Origin: CAZCVI01 sp964502145
GTDB taxonomy: Bacteria > Acidobacteriota > Aminicenantia > UBA2199
NCBI GenBank assembly: GCA_964502145.1
Contig: CAZCVI010000080.1
Coordinates: 1 to 32,366 of the forward strand
Length of the DNA stretch: 32,366 nt
Direction of reading: 5' to 3'
The translations under genes and the position numbers were made by a program. The notes beneath the pieces were generated by a model, which saw only the letters and a program-made list of their open reading frames with translations, ran no database searches and had not been told where the DNA came from. Position 1 is the first letter of the stretch. Each line of letters begins with the position of its first letter. Below, in pieces: positions 15,200-21,951 of this stretch.

Positions 15200-16261
15200 A
15201 TGACCAGTAAATCAAGTGCATTAGTCAAAACAGGGTTACTTTTATTCATTTTCTTACCATTAATTATTGGATTCAGCTATTGTGGTGGAAAAAAGGGGGC
15301 GAGCAAACCTACCGAAGACACGCTTATCTTGGCAGCCTATACTGTACCCAAGGAAGCTTATCAAAAAGAGATCATCCCGGCTTTCCAAGCGTATTGGAAA
15401 CAAAAAACCGGGCGGCTGGTGAACTTCAAAGAGTCCTACAATGCCTCCGGCGCCCAGGCCCGTGCTGTAGTCGCGGGTTTGGATGCAGATATCGCGGCTT
15501 TATCTTTGGAACAGGATATCACCCTGTTAGAAACCTCCGGTTTGATCACGCATAACTGGCGTGCGACGAAAACCAATGGTTTTGTCACGCGTAGCACGGT
15601 GGTAATGGTGTATAGACCGGGCAATCCAAAGAAAATTAAAACGTGGCAAGACCTGACTTCGCCTACTATTGATGTGATCTACCCCAGTCCCAAAACTTCT
15701 GGCGGTGCGATGTGGATAGTTAACGCTATTTACGGCGCTGGTATCATAATGGGTGAAAAAGAAACAGGCAAAAAGACCCCAGAACTGGGTGCGGAACTGT
15801 TAAGAAAAATACAGGCCCAAGTCAGAGTCATGGATAAATCCGGTCGCGCTTCTGTCACTACTTTTGAAAACGGTTTCGGCGATGTGTTGCTGACCTATGA
15901 AAACGAGGCCCTATTAAGACAAATGCAGGGCAAAGATTTCCCCTTTATTCTTCCCGACGCCACTATTCTTATTGAGAATCCAATTGCGCTCGTCGATAAA
16001 TATGTCGACCAACACGGCTCCCGTGCTGTGGCCGAAGCGTTTATCGAGTTTGTCTATCAGAAAGAATCGCAACGTAGCTTTGCTAAATATGGTTTTCGGC
16101 CCGTGGACCAGGAGATTCTCAAAGAATTTGCCGCTAAATACCCCGTTCCGCCGATGCTCTTTGATATGGCTTACCTCGGCGGCTGGCAAGCAGTGACCCC
16201 CGGACTCTACGGACCGGAAGGAATCTGGAACAAAATTATTCAAGATATGAAAAATAAATAA
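15200..16261 (+). CDS. Sulfate/thiosulfate ABC transporter substrate-binding lipoprotein
   Basis: A 353-residue periplasmic binding protein of the Sbp/CysP family. A hydrophobic signal (about residues 9-25) ends in GFSYCGG, with C28 the likely lipidated cysteine. Family blocks include YNASGAQARAV (sulfate-binding SGxQARAV loop), DIAALSLEQDI, NPKKIKTWQDL, PSPKTSGGAMW and ENEALL. It captures sulfate or thiosulfate for the permease encoded by the following genes. Perfect AGGAGG site before the ATG. It is the first gene of a four-gene operon, with 10 bp to the next gene. Sulfate and thiosulfate cannot be told apart here. Confidence 0.92.
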   Translation: MTSKSSALVKTGLLLFIFLPLIIGFSYCGGKKGASKPTEDTLILAAYTVPKEAYQKEIIPAFQAYWKQKTGRLVNFKESYNASGAQARAVVAGLDADIAALSLEQDITLLETSGLITHNWRATKTNGFVTRSTVVMVYRPGNPKKIKTWQDLTSPTIDVIYPSPKTSGGAMWIVNAIYGAGIIMGEKETGKKTPELGAELLRKIQAQVRVMDKSGRASVTTFENGFGDVLLTYENEALLRQMQGKDFPFILPDATILIENPIALVDKYVDQHGSRAVAEAFIEFVYQKESQRSFAKYGFRPVDQEILKEFAAKYPVPPMLFDMAYLGGWQAVTPGLYGPEGIWNKIIQDMKNK

Positions 16262-16271
16262 ACACGGCCCC

Positions 16272-17120
16272 ATGAATAAAAAAAGGCGTCAAGAGAAACC
16301 GCACCACGGCATCCGTTTTTGGGATTGGTCCATGCGGGGCGCCAGTGTTATTTATATAGGCTTGCTTGTCATCCTCCCTATCGTCGCCATCACTACCCAG
16401 GCCTTTCGTGGTGGTTTACCCCGCTTGTGGCACCAAATTATCCAACCCCAAGCCTTGTACTCTTTGAAATTAAGTTTTATTATGGCTGCCATCATGGTCG
16501 TGATTAATATCTTCACTGGCACGCTCACTGCCTGGGTATTGGTGCGTTACCAATTTCCCTTCAAAAATGCCATCAATGCCCTCATCGATATTCCTTTTGC
16601 CATTCCCACCATTGTGACCGGTATGATGCTTGTCGTATTGTACGGCCCCAACAGTCTTATCGGTGGCTTCCTCGGAAAACAGGGCATTGCAATTATTTAT
16701 AATAAACCCGGCATTGTTCTCGCCTTGCTTTTTGTGACTTTCCCCTTTGTTGTCAGAGCTGTTCAGCCCGTGCTCAAAGAAATGGATGCTGAAATGGAAG
16801 AAGCAGCCAGTACACTGGGTGCATCGCGGGTCACGATCTTCTTTAAAATTGTCCTGCCCACATTGTTACCGGCTATTCTCACCGGTGCTGCACTCTCCTT
16901 CAGCCGTGCTCTGGGAGAATTTGGGTCCATTGTGATTGTCGCGGGTAATATTCCGTTTAAAACCCAGGTTAGTGCCGTGTATATTTACGGTGAGATTGAA
17001 AGTTCCAACCTGCAAAGCGCTTTGGGCACAGGTCTTGTGCTTCTGGCTGCTTCGCTCTTGACCTTGATTGTATTAAATGCCATCCAACGCTGGAGTCGAA
17101 AATATGAACGCCCCATCTGA
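16272..17120 (+). CDS. cysT: Sulfate ABC transporter permease, CysT/CysU type
   Basis: A 282-residue inner-membrane permease with about six transmembrane segments. The cytoplasmic EAA loop that docks on the ATPase is visible as EEAASTLGASRVTIFFKIVLP. DIPFAIPTIVTGMMLV and SRALGEFGSIVIVAGNIP are standard for sulfate CysT/CysU. It pairs with CysW to form the channel. It begins 10 bp after the binding-protein gene and its end overlaps cysW by 17 bp. A cytoplasmic N-terminus of about 25 mostly charged residues precedes the first helix. Confidence 0.9.
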   Translation: MNKKRRQEKPHHGIRFWDWSMRGASVIYIGLLVILPIVAITTQAFRGGLPRLWHQIIQPQALYSLKLSFIMAAIMVVINIFTGTLTAWVLVRYQFPFKNAINALIDIPFAIPTIVTGMMLVVLYGPNSLIGGFLGKQGIAIIYNKPGIVLALLFVTFPFVVRAVQPVLKEMDAEMEEAASTLGASRVTIFFKIVLPTLLPAILTGAALSFSRALGEFGSIVIVAGNIPFKTQVSAVYIYGEIESSNLQSALGTGLVLLAASLLTLIVLNAIQRWSRKYERPI

Positions 17121-17985
17121 ACCCACCACACATTCTGAACGCGGGGATATTGAAGTACTCTCGCTGTGGCGCGGAAAAATAAAGAAAAAGCACCTCGGCC
17201 AATTGATTTTAACCGCGATGGTGCTCCTGTGGCTTTTATTGCTGATTCTTTTGCCTCTGTATGGCATTATCCATGAGACCGTTAAAAATGGCTGGAGTAC
17301 TTTTATCGCGTCCCTTAATAATCCCACGTCCCTGCGTGCTTTTTTTCTGACATTGGTTATTACTGTTGTGGCTGTCACTATTAATACCCTTCTTGGCACC
17401 ATTATGGCCCTTGTTTTTGCCCAGCAGCATTTTAAGGGCAAGTTATTACTTGAAAGTTTTGTCGATCTTCCTTTTGCCGTCTCGCCTGTAGTCGCCGGGT
17501 TCATGTTTATCCTTTTGTTTGGACCCCATGGGTGGCTTGGCAGTTGGTTTCTCTCCATGAATATTAAAATCATTTACGCGTTGCCTGGAATGATTTTAGC
17601 CACCATGTTTGTCACTTTGCCTTTTGTTGCCCGTGAGATTTTGCCTATCTTACGTGAGTTCGGCAAAGAACAAGAAGAAGCTGCCGCTACACTCGGTGCC
17701 ACGCGCTGGCAAACATTCTTCTTTGTCACACTGCCTTCCATTAAATGGGGGTTAACCTATGGCGTTACGCTGACTATTTCCCGCAGTATGGGTGAATTTG
17801 GGGCGGTACTTGTGGTCAGTGGCAGTATTATCAATCAAACCCAGACCGCGACCCTCCTTATTCACGATCAATTCACCGATTTAAATTATGCCGGTGCGTT
17901 TTCAGCCGCCCTGGTTCTGGCTGTGTTTTCTTTTTTAATTCTAACTATCATCCAATATATCTATAAAAAAAAAGAGGTCACCTGA
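17104..17985 (+). CDS. cysW: Sulfate ABC transporter permease, CysW type
   Basis: A 293-residue permease with about six membrane segments starting near residue 37. The EAA loop is EEAAATLGATRWQTFFFVTLP, and DLPFAVSPVVAGFMF and SRSMGEFGAVLVVSG are CysW hallmarks. The ATG at 17104 is preferred over the one at 17077 because GGAG lies eight bases ahead and the overlap with cysT is then only 17 bp. One base separates its stop from the start of cysA. Confidence 0.9.
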   Translation: MNAPSEPTTHSERGDIEVLSLWRGKIKKKHLGQLILTAMVLLWLLLLILLPLYGIIHETVKNGWSTFIASLNNPTSLRAFFLTLVITVVAVTINTLLGTIMALVFAQQHFKGKLLLESFVDLPFAVSPVVAGFMFILLFGPHGWLGSWFLSMNIKIIYALPGMILATMFVTLPFVAREILPILREFGKEQEEAAATLGATRWQTFFFVTLPSIKWGLTYGVTLTISRSMGEFGAVLVVSGSIINQTQTATLLIHDQFTDLNYAGAFSAALVLAVFSFLILTIIQYIYKKKEVT

Positions 17986-17986
17986 A

Positions 17987-19093
17987 ATGAGCGGTATCCG
18001 GGTCGAACACCTTAGAAAAACCTTTAATCACTTCACTGCGGTTGACGATGTCAGCTTTGATATCACCAAAGGTGAGTTGGCCGTGTTGCTTGGGCCCAGT
18101 GGTTCTGGGAAAAGCACTATTTTACGCATCATTGCCGGGCTTGATAAATCAGATGGTGGTGCGATTTATCTGACCGATGAAGAAGTCAGCCGCCACCGTG
18201 TGCAAAAGCGGAATATCGGGTTTGTCTTCCAGCATTACGCCCTGTTCAAACACATGAACGTCGCCCAAAACATCGCCTTTGGCATGAAGATTCGCAAGAT
18301 ACCCAAAGCTATGATCAAACAAAAAGTCGCGGAGCTGATTGATCTGGTCAAGTTAGAAGGCTATGAGCGACATTATGCCTCCCAGCTTTCCGGTGGTCAG
18401 CGGCAGCGTGTTGCTTTAGCCCGCGCACTGGCACCCGAACCACGCATCCTGCTTTTGGATGAACCTTTTGGCGCGCTTGATGCCAAGGTACGTGAAAACC
18501 TTGCCGATTGGTTGCGTTCCCTTCATAAACAGATTGCGCTCACTACTATCCTGGTTACCCACGATCAAAAAGAAGCCATTGAAATCGCCGATAAAATCAT
18601 CATTATCAATCGCGGGAAAGTCGAACAGATTGGCACTGCCCGCGAAGTATACGAACAACCGCAAACCAAATTCGTGGCCAGTTTTATCGGCCAAACCAAT
18701 GTGCTCACGGCTAAAATGAGCGATGGGAAACTCGTTTTAGAAAATGCCATCATCCCCACCGACAATCGTCAACTACTTGATAGCGCCCATGAATCGGTAG
18801 TCTTATTGGTGCGACCTGAAGATATTTTCATCCACAAGGCTCCCAATGGCAATCAAGGTTCATTGCCCGGTATTATCGAACATATTCATTATCGTGGCAA
18901 TTATTATGAAATCGATATTCACACCAATGAAAACAATATCAAATCCTTTCTGGGCAAACTCGATTTTAGCGCCCAGAGTCTGACTGTAGGCGCGCAAGTA
19001 TATATTCAATTCAGAGACTTCCAATTTTTTAACGCCCCGGAAGGCGAGAATGAAATCCGCAAAAAGCTTTCCCATCTGGGGTATATCGAGTAA
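17987..19093 (+). CDS. cysA: Sulfate/thiosulfate import ATP-binding protein CysA
   Basis: A 368-residue ABC ATPase: Walker A GPSGSGKST (36-44), signature LSGGQRQR (134-141), Walker B LLLDEP (155-160), and the CysA-type VFQHYALFKHMNVAQNIAFGM. The C-terminal ~120 residues form a TOBE-like regulatory domain (VLLVRPEDI). It powers sulfate import through CysT-CysW. AGAGGT precedes the ATG, which comes one base after the cysW stop. Last gene of the operon; I see no clear terminator after it. Confidence 0.92.
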   Translation: MSGIRVEHLRKTFNHFTAVDDVSFDITKGELAVLLGPSGSGKSTILRIIAGLDKSDGGAIYLTDEEVSRHRVQKRNIGFVFQHYALFKHMNVAQNIAFGMKIRKIPKAMIKQKVAELIDLVKLEGYERHYASQLSGGQRQRVALARALAPEPRILLLDEPFGALDAKVRENLADWLRSLHKQIALTTILVTHDQKEAIEIADKIIIINRGKVEQIGTAREVYEQPQTKFVASFIGQTNVLTAKMSDGKLVLENAIIPTDNRQLLDSAHESVVLLVRPEDIFIHKAPNGNQGSLPGIIEHIHYRGNYYEIDIHTNENNIKSFLGKLDFSAQSLTVGAQVYIQFRDFQFFNAPEGENEIRKKLSHLGYIE

Positions 19094-19138
19094 TTCTTCA
19101 CCATACTCACTCCACCCGTTCAACCGGTAAACCCTTTG

Positions 19139-19163
19139 GGTCCAGATCGTTCATATCTTCCAC
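19139..19163. repeat. Short degenerate 9-bp-period array (E5)
   Basis: GGTCCAGATCGTTCATATCT and the following bases resemble three 9-mers of the GTCCAGATC type. It is the weakest member of the family, 33 bp ahead of the pgsA promoter. Confidence 0.4.
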
Positions 19164-19196
19164 AGCCTCCTTTTCCCTGAATTCGTTTAAGACATC

Positions 19197-19225
19197 TTGA
19201 TTTTATCTCAAAAATAGTATATTTT
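19197..19225 (+). promoter_or_regulatory. Promoter of pgsA, leaderless geometry
   Basis: TTGATT (19197-19202), 17-bp spacer, TATTTT (19220-19225), then 6 nt to the ATG at 19232. Confidence 0.55.
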
Positions 19226-19231
19226 AAAGTC

Positions 19232-19789
19232 ATGGAAGAAAAACGCTTAACCATTCCCAACGTGATTAGTAGCATACGAATAGTGACCATTCCAGTGATT
19301 GTATGGTTGATCATTCATTTTGCTGAAAAATATTACCCCGCGTTAATCGCCCTCTTCTTTTTCGCCATTGCCCTCGACTTCCTTGACGGTTACTTGGCCC
19401 GCAAACTGTGCCAGGAATCTGAATTGGGAAAAATGTTGGACCCTATTGCCGACAAACTGATGCTCATTGGTGTCACTATTGCATTGGTAATAAAAACCGA
19501 TTTCCCCATTTGGTTCGCGGGGATTCTTATTGTGCGCGATTTTATTATTCTGACTGGCAGTACCATGCTTTTTAAGAAAAAACACGCCATTACTTCTTCC
19601 CTTTTAATCGGGAAAATTACCTTTGCCCTGTTAGGGGCATTATTGATGATTTACATTATTGATTTATCACAGACCATCCACCTCGAAATTTTGAAACGTT
19701 ATTTTATTGTCTTATGTCTTTGCTTTATCTTGTGGTCCGTGGTAGCATATATCAATGTCTATCGAAGAGAAAAAAAATGCCTAGAATAA
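19232..19789 (+). CDS. pgsA: CDP-alcohol phosphatidyltransferase, probable PgsA
   Basis: A 185-residue integral membrane enzyme of phospholipid synthesis. The CDP-alcohol phosphotransferase signature DG-x2-AR-x8-G-x3-D-x3-D is intact (D52, G53, A56, R57, G66, D70, D74). The N-terminus RLTIPNVISSIRIVTIPVIV and the length fit CDP-diacylglycerol:glycerol-3-phosphate 3-phosphatidyltransferase, which makes phosphatidylglycerol phosphate, although related cardiolipin-type enzymes look alike. About five to six membrane segments. No Shine-Dalgarno; predicted leaderless. Its 3' end overlaps the receiver gene by 13 bp. Confidence 0.88.
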   Translation: MEEKRLTIPNVISSIRIVTIPVIVWLIIHFAEKYYPALIALFFFAIALDFLDGYLARKLCQESELGKMLDPIADKLMLIGVTIALVIKTDFPIWFAGILIVRDFIILTGSTMLFKKKHAITSSLLIGKITFALLGALLMIYIIDLSQTIHLEILKRYFIVLCLCFILWSVVAYINVYRREKKCLE

Positions 19790-20160
19790 AAAAAGCTATT
19801 CTTGTGATTGATGATGAACTCGAAATACGTGAGATGCTCAGGGATTTTCTGCAAGAGCACGATTTTACCGTGACCTTGGCAGAAGACGGTATCACCGCCA
19901 TGGACGCCCTTGAAAAAAATCTGCCGGGCATCGTGATCGTCGACTTATTGCTACCTGGAGAACATGGGATTAACCTAGTTAAACGCATCAAAGAAAAATA
20001 CTTCCTCCCTGTGATCATGATCTCTAGTATCTACAAAAAAGAAGAATTAGCAGACTTGATGGAAGACCACTTCGTTGAAGCCTTCTGCGAAAAACCCCTC
20101 AACTTGGCCGTGCTGCTAAAACATCTCAAAACCATTATCAACAGTTCCACCGAAAACTAA
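19777..20160 (+). CDS. Stand-alone response regulator receiver protein
   Basis: A 127-residue single REC domain with no output domain. The acidic pair is D12/D13 (VIDDE), the phosphoacceptor D56 (VIVDLLLPGE), the switch serine lies in MISSIYKK, and the conserved lysine in CEKPL (about 108). It probably relays phosphate or binds a partner in a CheY/Spo0F-like way; no kinase gene adjoins it. The ATG at 19777 lies inside the end of pgsA with GAGA ahead; a longer frame from 19714 is fully inside pgsA and is rejected. The radical SAM gene follows directly, so pgsA, this gene and the radical SAM gene look cotranscribed. Confidence 0.88.
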   Translation: MPRIKKAILVIDDELEIREMLRDFLQEHDFTVTLAEDGITAMDALEKNLPGIVIVDLLLPGEHGINLVKRIKEKYFLPVIMISSIYKKEELADLMEDHFVEAFCEKPLNLAVLLKHLKTIINSSTEN

Positions 20161-20169
20161 TTGCCACAG

Positions 20170-21075
20170 ATGACAGAACCCTATTATTCTTTCAGTACTT
20201 ACTTAAAAAAAAGGTTTCGTGGTGTTCCCGTGCGTAAGATACCCATTGATGCTGGTTTTCCTTGTCCTAATAAGGATGGTTCCCTAAGTTTTGATGGTTG
20301 TATATTTTGTGATACCTTTGGTTCTGGTCCCATAAAAAGTATGGTGCAAGCCCTGTCCATTCCTGAGCAGATTCGGAGTTTTATCCGTGAGCGTCATGAT
20401 TTAAAGTATATTGCCTATTATCAAGCCCATTCCAATACTTGTGCTCCTCTTGCTGTGTTGCGCCAGCGGTATGAGATTATTTTTCAATTCCCAGAGATTG
20501 TGGGTCTATTTATAGGCACTCGGCCCGATGCTATTGCCCCGGATGTCTATCCTTTATTGCAAGAACTAAATGACCGAACCTATCTTACTGTTGAACTCGG
20601 CTTACAATCCACCCATCCCAAAAGTCTCTGCTTTCTTCAGCGCAATCATACTTATGCCCAGTTCTTGGAGACCTTTGCAACGCTGAAAAAGTGCCATATT
20701 GATACCCTCGTTCATCTCATCGTGGGCATTCCCGGCGAGACCATAGCGGACATGTTGGCTACAGTAGCCGAGATGAACCGTCTCAAACCCGCTGGTATCA
20801 AGTTCCACCTCTTGCACGTGCTGAAGAACACCCCACTCTTTAATCTCTATGAACAAAAGCAATTCACGTTATTGGAAATGGACGAATACGCCGACATCAT
20901 GTGCCTGCTGTTGGAACATCTTGACCCTGGTATAGTGATTCATCGTCTAACAGGCGAACGTGACAAAGAATTATTTCATGCTCCAGCTTGGGCCATGGAT
21001 AAAAACGCTGTTATCCAGGCAATCCGTAATAAAATGGTAGCGAAAAATACCGTTCAGGGACTCGCGAAAAAATAA
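20170..21075 (+). CDS. TIGR01212 (YhcC-like) radical SAM protein
   Basis: A 301-residue radical SAM enzyme of the TIGR01212/YhcC family, whose substrate is not established. The N-terminus (YYSFSTYLKKRF, then KIPIDAGFPCPNKDG) is family-typical. The iron-sulfur cysteines are in the CPNKDG-x6-GCIFC region, with a longer first spacing than the standard CX3CX2C. YIAYYQAHSNT and VELGLQS follow. I choose ATG at 20170 because homologues start close before YYS; a TTG at 20161 directly after the preceding stop would add three residues. No Shine-Dalgarno is seen, so it is probably translated by reinitiation. Confidence 0.88.
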   Translation: MTEPYYSFSTYLKKRFRGVPVRKIPIDAGFPCPNKDGSLSFDGCIFCDTFGSGPIKSMVQALSIPEQIRSFIRERHDLKYIAYYQAHSNTCAPLAVLRQRYEIIFQFPEIVGLFIGTRPDAIAPDVYPLLQELNDRTYLTVELGLQSTHPKSLCFLQRNHTYAQFLETFATLKKCHIDTLVHLIVGIPGETIADMLATVAEMNRLKPAGIKFHLLHVLKNTPLFNLYEQKQFTLLEMDEYADIMCLLLEHLDPGIVIHRLTGERDKELFHAPAWAMDKNAVIQAIRNKMVAKNTVQGLAKK

Positions 21076-21129
21076 AACCATTATAAATTCAAAAGAGAGC
21101 GGAAAAATGAAGAGCGGGGAAATTAACAA

Positions 21130-21158
21130 TTGACAAACCAGCAAAATAAGATTACTAT
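21130..21158 (+). promoter_or_regulatory. Promoter of the DUF433-DUF5615 pair
   Basis: TTGACA (21130-21135), 17-bp spacer, TACTAT (21153-21158), with AGGAGG before the ATG at 21177. Confidence 0.75.
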
Positions 21159-21176
21159 TAGAGTATAGGAGGCAAC

Positions 21177-21407
21177 ATGCAATTTCAGCGGATCACGATT
21201 GATCAAAATCAGATGGGGGGAGTACCCTGTTTGCGACATTATAGAATCCCTGTGGCCACAGTGGTGTCCATGATCGCCGATGGCATGACCAACGAGGAAA
21301 TTCTTACTGCTTATCCAGATCTCCAAAAAGAGGATATTCGCGAAGCTCTCTATTTTGCAGCCGTTTCGGTTAAAGAAAAACAGATACCGATACAACTCTC
21401 GGCGTAA
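21177..21407 (+). CDS. DUF433 protein, probable antitoxin
   Basis: A 76-residue DUF433 protein: DQNQMGGVPCLRHYRIPVATVVSMIADG, then MTNEEILTAYPDLQKEDIREALYFAA, which forms the helix-turn-helix seen in this family. DUF433 genes are regularly paired with DUF5615 genes, as here, and are regarded as antitoxins of VapBC-like systems. Strong AGGAGG site. The stop is 15 bp before the next start, inside a 12-bp tandem duplication (TCGGCGTAATA at 21399-21409 and 21411-21421). Confidence 0.88.
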   Translation: MQFQRITIDQNQMGGVPCLRHYRIPVATVVSMIADGMTNEEILTAYPDLQKEDIREALYFAAVSVKEKQIPIQLSA

Positions 21408-21422
21408 TATTCGGCGTAATAA

Positions 21423-21794
21423 ATGAGATTTTTAATCGATAACGCGCTTTCCCTTTTTTTTGCCCATGAATTACGAAAAGAAGGTCATGACGTCTTGCAT
21501 GTTAGAGATGTCAACATGCATAAATGTAGCGATGACGAAATTTTCGATTTCTCCCAAAAAGAAGAGCGGATTATTATAACCGCTGATACCGATTTCGGTA
21601 CGATCCTGTCTCAAAGGAATGATAGTTTTCCATCAGTGATTATTTTCAGGAGAACAAAGTCTTGTAAACCATTAGAATTGGCGTCTCTTTTATTAACCAA
21701 TCTTAATGATATCCAAGAAAGTCTTTCCAGTGGTAGTGTCATTATTATCGAAGATAAACGGATTAGAATTCGTTCTTTGCCAATATTTCAATAG
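21423..21794 (+). CDS. DUF5615 PIN-like protein, probable toxin
   Basis: A 123-residue DUF5615 (Mut7-C/PIN-like) protein. Acidic residues expected in a PIN-type nuclease centre are visible: D6 (FLIDNAL), D37-D38-E39 (CSDDEIFDF) and D55/D57 (ITADTDFG). It would cleave RNA if active. Translation seems coupled to the DUF433 gene since no Shine-Dalgarno precedes the ATG. The C-terminal RIRSLPI is normal for the family. Confidence 0.87.
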   Translation: MRFLIDNALSLFFAHELRKEGHDVLHVRDVNMHKCSDDEIFDFSQKEERIIITADTDFGTILSQRNDSFPSVIIFRRTKSCKPLELASLLLTNLNDIQESLSSGSVIIIEDKRIRIRSLPIFQ

Positions 21795-21851
21795 TGTCCC
21801 TTAGCCTCTTTTTTTTTCCGCAGGGTTAATAATTTTTATCTTTCCTCGCTC

Positions 21852-21880
21852 TTGCAACTCCTTATCTCTCATGCTATCAT
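21852..21880 (+). promoter_or_regulatory. Promoter of the M43 protease gene
   Basis: TTGCAA (21852-21857), 17-bp spacer, TATCAT (21875-21880). A leader of about 65 nt ends with AAGGAG before the ATG. Confidence 0.65.
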
Positions 21881-21951
21881 AACCACATAACATCTTGTTG
21901 CACTCAGCCTAACCCTCCCCATCGAGGAAAGGTCTTAAAAAGGAGACGCAA

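Noticed and set aside
19714..20160. Longer start for the receiver protein at 19714
   Set aside because: The added 21 residues lie entirely inside pgsA in another frame and are not part of a REC domain; the ATG at 19777 has a better site.
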